Counted from the first letter of the stretch, positions 25,607 through 34,286 are shown. The stretch is DNA of 64,000 bases from Spirosoma sp. 48-14 (GCF_001898575.1 NZ_MKUD01000070.1:174907-238906), one strand, 5' to 3'. Made by a program: numbers and translations. The notes: generated by a model not told the origin, from the letters alone.

Positions 25607-26245
25607 CTAACCAATGGGCAATAGCTCGTGCTCGTCGATTGGGTTCAGAAATGGATTGTAATAGTTCATCGCCGTCTTGATGTTAGCGATGTCGGTTAGT
25701 GTTTCCTGGCGGAAAACTTTGACATCCTGGGCAAATTGCTTCAGTTCAGCCGTTTTTTCAGGATCGCCGTTCTTATAGGAGAACGTGGCAATGTAATACA
25801 CACCCTTTGGCTGCGACTTGGTGTATTCTTTCTTTTCGGCAACCGCTGTAACTACTACATCGGCCAGCGTAAGGTCGTCGTAGTAGAGGGGTTCGATCAG
25901 GCGGAAAATATTATCGACGGAGTAGCCATGAAAAAGAATCGCCGAAACACAATTGTTTTCATCGATGAAAAAAATCTCGGCCCAGTTCTTGGTTCCCATA
26001 TTCAGGATGTTGTCGGTGAAGATCCGCCAGGCAATGGGTTGAAAGGTGAGGGTACGGCCCAACTTCTCGGTTCCGTTGATATTGAACACACCTTCTTTGG
26101 CATCAAACCGGTACTGACGGGGGTGTCCTTCCAAATATTTGTACTTATTTACCACTTCACCTGTCAATTCGTGAATTTTTTGATACGGTTTAAGGGGGTT
26201 ACCGCTTTGAATTGTCGAAAGTTGGTTTTTGTTTTGTGTGTTCAT
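25607..26245 (-). CDS. Unknown protein upstream of the RecE-like nuclease
   Basis: 212 residues from ATG 26245 (MNTQNKNQLSTIQSG). The frame is open 23 codons further upstream but that part is rich in basic low-complexity residues and unlikely to be translated. No signal peptide. The centre (about 50-160) has a beta-rich pattern with LTFQPIAWRIFTDNI, WAEIFFIDENNCVSAILFHG and VYYIATFSYKNGD, and the C-terminus is helical. I do not recognise the family. Its position just before a RecE-type exonuclease is where RecT or a single-strand binding protein is normally encoded, so a DNA-binding or annealing role is a reasonable guess. Confidence 0.75.
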   Translation of the reverse strand: MNTQNKNQLSTIQSGNPLKPYQKIHELTGEVVNKYKYLEGHPRQYRFDAKEGVFNINGTEKLGRTLTFQPIAWRIFTDNILNMGTKNWAEIFFIDENNCVSAILFHGYSVDNIFRLIEPLYYDDLTLADVVVTAVAEKKEYTKSQPKGVYYIATFSYKNGDPEKTAELKQFAQDVKVFRQETLTDIANIKTAMNYYNPFLNPIDEHELLPIG

Positions 26246-26335
26246 TAGTATTTGTTGTTTACTGTTCAAGCAGGGGACCCGTTTTGCGGTCCCTTTTGCC
26301 TTTTCTAAGGGCACTGTTTATGGTTTAAATATACA

Positions 26336-26343
26336 TAGTTTTG
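26336..26343 (+). promoter_or_regulatory. Possible -7 element for the HTH regulator gene
   Basis: TAGTTTTG fits TAnnTTTG, 163 bases before the ATG at 26507 and in the divergent control region. The resulting leader would contain the long hairpin at 26400-26484. No -33 box is clear. Confidence 0.35.
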
Positions 26344-26399
26344 TGTAATTGATCAAGGCTTTTTTTTGCCTTTTTGCAATTATTTTACAGGGTTATATG

Positions 26400-26484
26400 T
26401 AGTAATGGGGGTGAGGAGTGAGTACTAGGAGTTGCGGCTGCGAGTTTTTCCCTCCTATTACGCACTCCTCACTCCCAATACTAA
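26400..26484. repeat. Long hairpin followed by T tract in the leader of the HTH gene
   Basis: Arms of about 32 bases at 26400-26431 and 26452-26483, with text of the type GGTGAGGAGTGAGTACTAGG and its complement, about five mismatches. ATTTTTTAAG follows the right arm, so on the plus strand it resembles an intrinsic terminator placed between a possible promoter (26336) and the ATG at 26507. Confidence 0.75.
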
Positions 26485-26506
26485 TTTTTTAAGATTTTTA
26501 TTTTTT

Positions 26507-26875
26507 ATGACCATTCACCTACGTTTGCAGCAACTTATTGATACACTAGATATTAGCGTGCTCGAGTTTTCTCGTAAACTGGGGGAGAATCGGGGCGAAA
26601 AAGTGTATCATATCCTGCATGGTCGATTGAAGCCCAGGTTCGATACGCTCGAAAAAATTTTAATCGCTTTTCCACAGGTGAACGGCGACTGGCTGCTGCG
26701 GGGCGAAGGGCTGATGTTTAAAACACTTAGCTCACCATCGGCAGCTATCACAACCGAAGAACGACTGCGTAATGTTGAGTTTCTACTTTTTCAGCTCAAT
26801 GAGCGCGTGGCCCTGCTTCAGCAAACAAATGATGAGCTATTGGCTGAACTAAGAGCGCATAAGGCAGAGGGGTAA
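26507..26875 (+). CDS. Small helix-turn-helix (XRE-like) DNA-binding regulator
   Basis: 122 residues from ATG 26507 (MTIHLRLQQLID). The frame extends 25 codons upstream through the hairpin, but that part is not protein-like. Residues 5-65 form an HTH: LQQLIDTLDISVLEFSRKLG then KVYHILHGRLKPRFDTLEKIL, followed by the typical GDWLLRGEG. This is the pattern of phage-repressor-like regulators common in Cytophagales. The C-terminal 35 residues form a coiled coil (LFQLNERVALLQQTNDELLAEL), probably for dimerisation. It is divergent from the RecE-like operon and likely controls it. Confidence 0.85.
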   Translation: MTIHLRLQQLIDTLDISVLEFSRKLGENRGEKVYHILHGRLKPRFDTLEKILIAFPQVNGDWLLRGEGLMFKTLSSPSAAITTEERLRNVEFLLFQLNERVALLQQTNDELLAELRAHKAEG

Positions 26876-26981
26876 GGGGACGTGTTTGAGACAAGCGGTG
26901 AAGGATAGGAATGCTCTCTGATTCATACTGGCTAAACAACCTTCCTTCATTTCGGGTTATAGCTAAAAAACACGTAACGTT

Positions 26982-27458
26982 ATGGCAACTACATCACCAT
27001 TCGACCCCGAAAAAGTAGATCCTGATTTTTACTCGAAAGACCCCAACCAGCATGGTACGTCCGACTTTGGCCGTGAATCAGAGGGGGTAGGAACAAACGC
27101 CTATAAAGACTCGACCTCGGGTATGGATATGGACAGCGAAAACATGCATCTGACGCACGATACCCGCGAAGCGAACCTTGGCGTCGGACGCGCTGGTGAA
27201 CCGCATAACGAAAGCCTTGGCGGCACGCAGGAATGGGACGTCGATGCCGACGCTATTTCGGACGTACCCAAAGGGCACATGATGAGCGATGAAGCAGCCA
27301 GCAAACTAAGCGAGGTAGCAGAAAACCCTTCTGATGATGCACTCCTGCACCGGGCTGATGCAACCTATCTGGAAGAGGGCGACAATCCGAATGAAGGGTA
27401 CGACCCCCATCATGTCGGATACGATGATAAAAACAAAACGGATGTGAGCAAATCATAA
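26982..27458 (+). CDS. Acidic, probably disordered protein
   Basis: 158 residues, very hydrophilic, with about 20% Asp+Glu, many Gly, Asn and His, and no signal peptide, Cys or membrane segment. Short recurring pieces (DPDFYSKDPNQHGTSDFGRE; EEGDNPNEGYDPHHVGYDD) suggest a disordered chain. It resembles in style the stress-linked hydrophilic proteins of soil bacteria, but no family is recognised. It has a perfect terminator directly after the stop, which supports a real transcribed gene. Confidence 0.75.
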   Translation: MATTSPFDPEKVDPDFYSKDPNQHGTSDFGRESEGVGTNAYKDSTSGMDMDSENMHLTHDTREANLGVGRAGEPHNESLGGTQEWDVDADAISDVPKGHMMSDEAASKLSEVAENPSDDALLHRADATYLEEGDNPNEGYDPHHVGYDDKNKTDVSKS

Positions 27459-27484
27459 TCGTTATACCAGAATGCCTAATACTG

Positions 27485-27517
27485 AGTGGCCAGTTAATAA
27501 ACTGGCCACTTTTTTTA
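27485..27517 (+). terminator. Rho-independent terminator after the acidic protein gene
   Basis: AGTGGCCAGTT and AACTGGCCACT form a perfect 11-base stem with a 4-base loop, followed by TTTTTTT. Confidence 0.92.
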
Positions 27518-27617
27518 GTAGGTTTCGGGACATACAGGACAGTTAATACTAGGATTCTTTCGTAAACTTGTTGGCTAATTGTTTGATTAAAATGGCGGCC
27601 TGTAGCCGCTTTCTGTC

Positions 27618-28613
27618 TTGCTGATCGAAACTCGTGCTTATGCCCGGGCGGGATTGCTCGGTAACCCGTCCGATGGATTTTTTGGTAAAACCATTGCTAT
27701 TTCTGTTCGTAACTTCGGAGCGTCTGTAACGCTTTACCCGTCGCCCGAACTTCATATTGAACCACAGCCACAGGATACGAACGTTTTTCGGAGCCTGCAC
27801 CACTTGCGCGATTCCGTCAGCATGCTGGGTTATCATGGTGGGGTGCCCCTGCTGAAAGCGGCTATCAAGAAATTTGCTGAATACTGCGAGAAAGAGAACA
27901 TTCGGCTTCCTAATCAGAACTTCTCCATTCGTTACAACACGTCCATCCCCCGGCAAGTGGGCTTGTCAGGCTCCAGCGCCATTATTGTGGCGACGTTTCG
28001 GGCGTTGATGCAGTTTTACAACGTTGAAATCCCTCTGCCTGTGTTGCCTAACCTGGTGCTGGCTACCGAAACCGACGAGTTGGGCATAACAGCGGGTTTA
28101 CAGGATCGGGTTATTCAGTGCTACGAAGGCTGTGTTTATATGAACTTCGACAAAGCCATTATGGAGCAGCAGGGACATGGTGCCTATGAACCGCTCGATT
28201 CTCGGTTGCTACCCCGGTTATACATTGCCTATAATACCGATCTGGGTAAACAGTCGGGGCAGGTGCATAACGATGTCAAATCGCGCTGGCTCAAAGGTGA
28301 ACCCATCGTGGTCGAAACCATGAGCGCTATTGCCGACGTAGCCCGGCAGGGGCGCGACGCCATGTTACAGCGTGACACGGAAGCATTGAATGCGCTGGTT
28401 AATCGTAATTTTGATTTGCGGGCTCAGATCTATAACATCAGCGACCGGAATCGAAGCCTGATCGAAACGGCCCGTTCCTGTGGCGCATCAGCCTCGTTTA
28501 CTGGTTCGGGTGGTTCCATCATCGGCCTGTATCGTGACGACGCCATGCTGAATCGACTGTTTGTATCCCTGAAGAAAATCAACGCCCGCGTGATTAAGCC
28601 ATATGTAGTATAA
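27618..28613 (+). CDS. GHMP kinase, glucuronokinase-like
   Basis: 331 residues. An in-frame stop at 27603 and the need to keep ETRAYARAGLLGNPSDGFFG force a TTG start at 27618 (or CTG at 27621). The GHMP fold is shown by that first motif, the ATP loop in RQVGLSGSSAIIVATFRAL and the C-terminal FTGSGGSIIGLY. The NPSDGFFGKTIA form and overall length match the family that includes plant glucuronokinase, which makes glucuronic acid 1-phosphate. The downstream gene encodes a UTP-dependent sugar-1-phosphate uridylyltransferase, consistent with a two-step salvage of a free sugar acid to its UDP form. The sugar specificity is inferred. Confidence 0.85.
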   Translation: MLIETRAYARAGLLGNPSDGFFGKTIAISVRNFGASVTLYPSPELHIEPQPQDTNVFRSLHHLRDSVSMLGYHGGVPLLKAAIKKFAEYCEKENIRLPNQNFSIRYNTSIPRQVGLSGSSAIIVATFRALMQFYNVEIPLPVLPNLVLATETDELGITAGLQDRVIQCYEGCVYMNFDKAIMEQQGHGAYEPLDSRLLPRLYIAYNTDLGKQSGQVHNDVKSRWLKGEPIVVETMSAIADVARQGRDAMLQRDTEALNALVNRNFDLRAQIYNISDRNRSLIETARSCGASASFTGSGGSIIGLYRDDAMLNRLFVSLKKINARVIKPYVV

Positions 28614-28616
28614 ATT

Positions 28617-28694
28617 GGCGAAAGAGCGAAAGAATGAAAGAGCGAAGGATTCTCGCGTCGGCCACTCTTTCGCTCTTTCGCTCTTTCGCTCTTT
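28617..28694. repeat. Hairpin of GCTCTTTC repeats between the GHMP kinase and galU
   Basis: The left arm (28617-28648) is made of GAAAGAGC units and the right arm (28662-28694) of CGCTCTTT units. It begins right after the kinase stop and ends four bases before the galU ATG, so the galU ribosome entry region is in the right arm. A single-arm copy of the same text occurs inside the adaptor gene at 47420-47451. Confidence 0.8.
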
Positions 28695-28697
28695 AAA

Positions 28698-29564
28698 ATG
28701 ATAAAGAAAGCCGTTATTCCTGCTGCCGGATTTGGAACCCGGTTTTTACCAGCTACCAAGGCACAGCCTAAAGAAATGCTGCCTATTATCGACCGGCCGA
28801 CCATTCAGTATGTGGTACAGGAGGCCGTTGATTCGGGTATTGAAGACATCCTGATTATTACAGGCAAAGGCAAACGTGCCATTGAGGACCATTTCGACCG
28901 TAACCACGAACTCGAAACGCGTCTGGAAGAAAAAGAAGACCAGTTGCTGCTCGATGAAATGCGTCGTTTGTCCGACATGGCTACGTTGCACTATGTTCGT
29001 CAACGGGAGTTGAATGGTCTGGGCGATGCGATACGGTATGCTAAGCATCACGTTGGTAATGAGCCATTTGCCGTATTGCTGGGCGATACCATTATGGATT
29101 CGGTAATTCCGGTAACCCAACAATTGATCGACACTTATGCGCAGTATGGCGGTTCGGTGATTGCGGTAGAAGAAGTGCCGCATGATAAAGTAAATCGCTA
29201 TGGCATTGTTGGCGGGAAGTCGCTGAGCGACCGTATTCTGGAATTGAATACGTTGGTTGAGAAGCCTTCGGTCAGTGATGCGCCATCTAATCTGGCGATA
29301 GCAGGCCGGTATATTCTGACGCCCGAAATTTTTACGATGCTGGAGCAGACACCGGCCGGTAAGAACAACGAAATTCAGTTGACCGACGCCATGTTGCTGC
29401 TGCTAAAGCGGGAGAACCTGTATGCCCACTGCATCGAAGGAAAGCGGCACGATATTGGTAACAAGCTCGATTTCCTGAAAACAACCGTTGAATTTGCCTT
29501 GAAGCGCCCCGAATTTGCCGACAAGTTCCGGGCTTTTTTAGAAGAGATTTTAAAGAAGGACTAG
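28698..29564 (+). CDS. galU: UTP--glucose-1-phosphate uridylyltransferase family
   Basis: 288 residues. The nucleotide-binding start AVIPAAGFGTRFLPATKAQP followed by KEMLPI, then EDILIITGKGKRAIEDHFD, LLGDTIMD, YGIVGG and the late AGRYILTPEIF and GNKLDFLKT are the GalU signature. It makes UDP-glucose from UTP and glucose 1-phosphate. Coupled to a glucuronokinase-like gene 84 bases upstream, it may also, or instead, use glucuronate 1-phosphate. Cytoplasmic. A hairpin of GCTCTTTC repeats ends just before its start codon. Confidence 0.93.
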   Translation: MIKKAVIPAAGFGTRFLPATKAQPKEMLPIIDRPTIQYVVQEAVDSGIEDILIITGKGKRAIEDHFDRNHELETRLEEKEDQLLLDEMRRLSDMATLHYVRQRELNGLGDAIRYAKHHVGNEPFAVLLGDTIMDSVIPVTQQLIDTYAQYGGSVIAVEEVPHDKVNRYGIVGGKSLSDRILELNTLVEKPSVSDAPSNLAIAGRYILTPEIFTMLEQTPAGKNNEIQLTDAMLLLLKRENLYAHCIEGKRHDIGNKLDFLKTTVEFALKRPEFADKFRAFLEEILKKD

Positions 29565-29575
29565 TAGAGAAGGCT

Positions 29576-29617
29576 AAAAAAAAGGATCGATGTGTGCACA
29601 CATCGATCCTTTTTTTT
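29576..29617. terminator. Perfect 42-base palindromic bidirectional terminator
   Basis: AAAAAAAAGGATCGATGTGT followed by its exact complement, with no loop bases and A/T tracts at both ends. It serves galU on the plus strand and the SASA/DUF11 gene on the minus strand, whose stop codons flank it. Confidence 0.92.
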
Positions 29618-32597
29618 ACCTCACTCGCACACTTATCGTTGCGGTGTCATCCTCGCCATTGGTGTATCCATTGCCCGGTGTTGAGTCGGGATCGGATGGC
29701 GTAACACTGAATACCTGGCCCTGGAGCGTTCCTGAATTGGGTACCTGAACGAACAGTGATATAGTTCCTTTGTTGCCAGCAGTGATTGAGCCTATGTTGG
29801 CTGTTACTGACTGGCCGCTGATGGTTAATCCGTTTGTAACAGTCAATTGCCAACCCGAAGGCAGAAGGGTTCTAATTGTTACATTGTTGGCCGTTGCTCC
29901 GCCACTGTTCGAAACAGTAAAGGTAAACTTGGCCACCTGATTCGGTCGTACGACCAGTTGGTCACTAACGATAGCCAGGCTAAGATCGGCCTTTGTTGGA
30001 TCGGTAGGCGGTTGGTTGGATTGTACAGGTGGCAGCGGTACCTGGTTTGGATTCGGCGAAATGCTTATAAAATCGCTCTCTTCAAAAGTACGTAAATCGA
30101 CTGTGGCTGCATCATCCTGTCCATCGCCTGTACCCGAACCTGGCTGGCTGTCGGGGTCTCGCCGACTACTGGTCATGATTTGGGCTGATGTCAGAAACCG
30201 GCCAGCCTGCTGGGCTTTCATTCGAAAGGCGAATGGCAGGCTAGTACCAACGTCTACTCTGCCTGATTTGATCCGAATCGTGTCGCCTTTCGCCTGAATG
30301 GCTGCATCAGCGGTATTGATAAACTCCATACCTGGCGGAAGCAAACTCCGAATAGTGGTACTATCAACGGCTGCTGGTCCTTCATTTGTTAGAACTAGTG
30401 TAAGTGTAACGGGTTGATTGACAGCAGGTAGGCGACTGCTTAGGCTCATTGAGATCGAGAGATCAGCATCGTTGCAAAGAGAAAAAGGCTGACTGGGTAA
30501 TGTGGCCAGATTAGGGTTGCTGGTAACTACCCGGATACGGTACTGGGTGCCTGAGGCTAACTCGGGCGATAGCGTAACGGTGAATGGGCCGGTAGCTGTA
30601 ACGTTGCTGATGGTCGTTTCATTGGCAAAGGAGCCGGTTGGATCTGATAAACGAACGCTGTAAATACCATCTTTAGGCCCGTCAATTACTTCGATAGATA
30701 CGGTGAGCGGATTGATAAGACAAGCAGGTGGGGTTGGGGTACCACTTACTGTCAGAAAAGGTTGAATGACCACATTGGGTTCTTTTTGATACAGGATTTG
30801 CCGCGCATCGATAAACGCAATATCGAACCACATCGTCTGGCTGGTATTGCCCTGAAGTCGTATTGAGTAACGGTATTTGCCAGGTGAAACCCCTCCAACA
30901 CCAGCGCCCTGGGGAGGATAGTTTTGAACGTACGTAAAATTGGCAAACTCTTCATAATCGGGCGCTTGCGAGCCTGGTTGAGCCAGATACCAGCCGGTAT
31001 CGGTGAACGTTCCCCCATCAATACGCTCAAGTTTCACCTCAACGGGTGCAGTCGATTCCACCATAGCAAAGAACCCGTGTGTCCAGGAATCGTATTTGTA
31101 CGAAACCCTACGAATGGCGTCGGGGGGCGTACCGCCCATAACAGGCTGACGTAATACACGTAACAGCGAAGCGGGGGCCGCCGATTGCTGGATTGTAAAT
31201 GGTTCGCTGAGAGTCCCCAGAATCACTGGGTTCGTTGAGCGAGTTCTGACCCGGTATTGACTGTTGGGTAGGTTGGTCGGAATCTTTATTAGAATCGGGT
31301 TGTCCTGCGTTGGTGAGGACTCGGCGACCACCGTTCCGTCGCTGGCTCGAATAATCTGAGCAACATACTGATTTGATGGCTGATACGGGTCGCTGCGGAG
31401 TGATGCCACGGCCAGTGTATCACCCTGCCGACGAAGAAGGGGTAAGGTGTATCCGGTAGTAATCAAAGCGCCAGGGTCGTTAGGCATGAAAGGGACTGCA
31501 TTCTGAAAAAATGCAGTCGTCAGCGCCTGATCCCAGCTATTGGTAAATCGTACCAATCCTGGCCCCTTCATATGAATACCATCCGGTCGGTTTGCGGTAC
31601 CTATGATGCTGTCGCTGGCTGGACCCGGAAATGTGTTGGATATATTGGTAATAAGTTGGTTCTGAGCCGCAATAATGCCGGCATTAGTCAGATAATTATT
31701 AAAACTTACGCGCGAAATCATCCAGGCTAGTGGCTGTGAACCTACCTGTTGTCGACTTTTCTGAATGACCGCATTAATGTTATTGTAATACGTCTGACTA
31801 GTAACGTTATAGTATGTGTCTGTTTCGCCCTGGTGCCACAGCACGGCTCGGGCACCTGTGCGCGATACATAATGCAGCAGTGCTTCTCCAAGCCTCCGAT
31901 ACACTGATGAGTTGGTGGTCGTACCCATATTTCCGACTGCTCCCTGCTGCCATTCGCTGCTGCTACTACCACCCAGCGCTGCTCCCAGGAATAGAACGGG
32001 GACATTTAAACGTTGCACCAACTTGTCGCCGAGCGTACTCCATAAATGAGGTGGCTGACTAGGGCCTATCGAGCTTCCATAGCTGACTTTACTGAACTGG
32101 AGAGGTAATAGTTGTTCGCTGATGCTATCCTGCCGAAAATCGACGCAGGACACGCGATCTTCAACCGAACTTGTTACGCGCTGTAAGCCGCCGAATACGT
32201 TCGATTGCCCTGCTACTACAAAAACCTCGCCTATACCTATCCGGTCAACTTGTGTTTCGGCTATAACTATTGGCCCGTTTTTGGCCCGGACTGCTAATCG
32301 ATACCACCCACCGTTGACCGTTACCTGGCCCCGGAACGAGGATGTACCTGATAAAAAGGATAGAGATGACCAGTTAGTGCTTGTTCCCTGATTGGCAGCT
32401 AGGGGTATAAAACGTGCCTCAACCAGCGTAGCATTGCTTGGTGCAACACCAGTTACGGTAACGGCGGCATTGTTGGCTAAGTTACGCTGGAAAACCATTC
32501 TGGTTACCGGGCTCGTGATCGTCAGTTGAGCATACAGGATGCTAAAAGGAAAAACCACCAGTATTAAGAATACTAGCTTCCGTAGAGGTAAATACAT
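29616..32597 (-). CDS. Very large secreted SASA (sialate O-acetylesterase-like) protein with DUF11 repeats
   Basis: 993 residues from ATG 32597 (MYLPLRKLVFLILVVFPF), a signal peptide; 14 extra in-frame codons upstream do not look like coding sequence. A SASA/SGNH esterase domain (about 110-375) has the first block VVAGQSNVFGG with the catalytic Ser and later VLWHQGETDTYYN. The middle holds beta-sandwich segments (about 390-720). Two DUF11 units follow (LSISMSLSSRLPAVNQPVTL and LSLAIVSDQLVVRPNQVAKF), each ending in a calcium-site-like run (DPDSQPGSGTGDGQDD and DPDSTPGNGYTNGEDD). It is probably exported to the cell surface to deacetylate polysaccharides. No type IX sorting domain is evident at the C-terminus. 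Confidence 0.9.
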   Translation of the reverse strand: MYLPLRKLVFLILVVFPFSILYAQLTITSPVTRMVFQRNLANNAAVTVTGVAPSNATLVEARFIPLAANQGTSTNWSSLSFLSGTSSFRGQVTVNGGWYRLAVRAKNGPIVIAETQVDRIGIGEVFVVAGQSNVFGGLQRVTSSVEDRVSCVDFRQDSISEQLLPLQFSKVSYGSSIGPSQPPHLWSTLGDKLVQRLNVPVLFLGAALGGSSSSEWQQGAVGNMGTTTNSSVYRRLGEALLHYVSRTGARAVLWHQGETDTYYNVTSQTYYNNINAVIQKSRQQVGSQPLAWMISRVSFNNYLTNAGIIAAQNQLITNISNTFPGPASDSIIGTANRPDGIHMKGPGLVRFTNSWDQALTTAFFQNAVPFMPNDPGALITTGYTLPLLRRQGDTLAVASLRSDPYQPSNQYVAQIIRASDGTVVAESSPTQDNPILIKIPTNLPNSQYRVRTRSTNPVILGTLSEPFTIQQSAAPASLLRVLRQPVMGGTPPDAIRRVSYKYDSWTHGFFAMVESTAPVEVKLERIDGGTFTDTGWYLAQPGSQAPDYEEFANFTYVQNYPPQGAGVGGVSPGKYRYSIRLQGNTSQTMWFDIAFIDARQILYQKEPNVVIQPFLTVSGTPTPPACLINPLTVSIEVIDGPKDGIYSVRLSDPTGSFANETTISNVTATGPFTVTLSPELASGTQYRIRVVTSNPNLATLPSQPFSLCNDADLSISMSLSSRLPAVNQPVTLTLVLTNEGPAAVDSTTIRSLLPPGMEFINTADAAIQAKGDTIRIKSGRVDVGTSLPFAFRMKAQQAGRFLTSAQIMTSSRRDPDSQPGSGTGDGQDDAATVDLRTFEESDFISISPNPNQVPLPPVQSNQPPTDPTKADLSLAIVSDQLVVRPNQVAKFTFTVSNSGGATANNVTIRTLLPSGWQLTVTNGLTISGQSVTANIGSITAGNKGTISLFVQVPNSGTLQGQVFSVTPSDPDSTPGNGYTNGEDDTATISVRVR

Positions 32598-32792
32598 AGA
32601 TAGTCTATTAAATGGATAGGATGTGTCGTGTGGTGACAAATAGCGTGCCTAAAGCTATCAGATTGATTATTTTTTTTAGGTTCAGTAATTCATTTGTGTT
32701 GATTGACTAAGTAGTTGACGTGATTATACAGGAGGAGTTTAGGGGAGATGAGAGGAAAAAGGTATTATTGATAGTAGCTTTTGTATTTGCTT

Positions 32793-34286
32793 ATGAATAC
32801 TTTGTTTAAATCGATCTTAATTGGCTGTTTTTCAATAGTTTTTTCTCTTATGGAGGACTTGTTGCCAAGTCCTGAAGTGCTGAGGCAGGGGGCGCCACTT
32901 GCCAAACGTCCTAATATCGTCCTAATTGTAGCCGATGATCATGGACGCGAAGCAGTAGGATGTTATGGCAATACATCTATACGCACTCCCCATATCGATC
33001 AATTAGCGACTGATGGCGTGCGATTTTCCAATGCTTTTTGTACAACAGCCAGTTGCAGCCCCAGCCGGTCTGTATTACTGACTGGTATCCATAATCATGC
33101 CAATGGTATGTATGGGCTAGAGCATCAGATACATCATTTTAGCTCGTTCGATACGATCCATTCGTTGCCTGTCTGGCTCGAACAGGCTGGCTATCGCACC
33201 GCTCGCATCGGTAAACTGCATGTGTCACCAGAGTCAGTCTATCATTTTCAGCGCATACTGGGTACAGGCAAGGTCAACGATCCGGCTTCAATTGGTCGCA
33301 GTCCGGTTGAGATGGCACGGGCGTGTTATGATTTTATGGTGGAGAAGTCAGACACGCCATTCTTCCTGTATTTTGCAACCGACGACCCTCACCGCAGCAA
33401 TACCATCTCTCCGGATGGCTCCCCCATTTTTGACGGTACAAAACCGAATTTGTTTGGGAATCGACCGGGGGGCTATCCACAGGTGGGCGATCATTTTTAT
33501 CAACCCCGAGAAGTTAGTGTTCCGACTTATCTGCCCGATAACCGAGCCTGTCGCATGGAACTAGCTCAATACTATGAAGCCATTAGCCGTCTCGATCAGG
33601 GCGTTGGGCGGTTGGTGGATTATCTGAAAGAGACGGGCCAGTACGATAACACGCTGATCGTTTATCTGTCAGACAATGGCGCTCCCTTCCCAGGAGCGAA
33701 AACGAACCTGTATGAACCGGGTATGCGGTTGCCCTGCATTGTAAAACTTCCCGGTCAGCACAAGCGTAGTTTTGTGCAGGATGCCCTGATCTCGTGGATC
33801 GATGTGACACCTACATTGCTGGATTTTGCGGGCGTCGATCTGAGTACGATTGTAACACAGGGCCGTTCGTTCCGGTCGGTTGTGGAGCAGGAGTCTGTAA
33901 GGGACTGGGACGAGGTGTATGCCTCCCATTCACTGCACGAAATCACGATGTATTACCCCATGCGGGTGCTGCGCGAACGACGCTACAAGCTGATCTTCAA
34001 TATAGCCCACGAATTGCCTTATCCAATGGCGCTCGATTTATATCGTTCCTATACGTGGCAGGAAGGGTTAAAGAAAGGGGAAAAAGTATACGGAAAACGA
34101 ACGGTAGCCGCTTATTTGCACCGTCCACGTTTTGAACTTTATGACCTTCAAACCGACCCTGACGAGATCCACAATCTGGCTGCCAATCCGAAGTATGGCG
34201 GGGTACTTCAACGGATGCAGACTAAACTAAAGCAGTTTCAGAAACAGACTCGGGATCCCTGGCTAAGCAAGTGGGAGTTTGATTAA
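32793..34286 (+). CDS. Sulfatase (type I, formylglycine-dependent)
   Basis: 497 residues from ATG 32793 (MNTLFKSILIGCFSIVFS; signal peptide or N-terminal anchor). RPNIVLIVADDHGREAVGCYG supplies the metal-binding Asp pair. TTASCSPSRSVLLTG is the C-x-P-S-R motif whose Cys is converted to formylglycine. Then come GYRTARIGKLHV, DDPHR, and VYLSDNGAPFPG with the second Asp-Asn. It is expected to remove sulfate from glycans in the periplasm. The YDLQTDPDEIHNLAANP tail is typical of the family. The maturase is not encoded here. It lies back-to-back with the SASA/DUF11 gene, hinting at joint use on a modified polysaccharide. Confidence 0.93.
   Translation: MNTLFKSILIGCFSIVFSLMEDLLPSPEVLRQGAPLAKRPNIVLIVADDHGREAVGCYGNTSIRTPHIDQLATDGVRFSNAFCTTASCSPSRSVLLTGIHNHANGMYGLEHQIHHFSSFDTIHSLPVWLEQAGYRTARIGKLHVSPESVYHFQRILGTGKVNDPASIGRSPVEMARACYDFMVEKSDTPFFLYFATDDPHRSNTISPDGSPIFDGTKPNLFGNRPGGYPQVGDHFYQPREVSVPTYLPDNRACRMELAQYYEAISRLDQGVGRLVDYLKETGQYDNTLIVYLSDNGAPFPGAKTNLYEPGMRLPCIVKLPGQHKRSFVQDALISWIDVTPTLLDFAGVDLSTIVTQGRSFRSVVEQESVRDWDEVYASHSLHEITMYYPMRVLRERRYKLIFNIAHELPYPMALDLYRSYTWQEGLKKGEKVYGKRTVAAYLHRPRFELYDLQTDPDEIHNLAANPKYGGVLQRMQTKLKQFQKQTRDPWLSKWEFD

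Noticed and set aside
25736..26248. 170-codon plus-strand frame opposite the unknown gene next to the RecE-like nuclease
   Set aside because: The minus-strand frame has better composition and fits the operon; the plus-strand translation shows no domain.
24264..26875. Prophage
   Set aside because: No integrase, capsid, tail, lysis or terminase genes; only a recombination-type nuclease and an HTH regulator.
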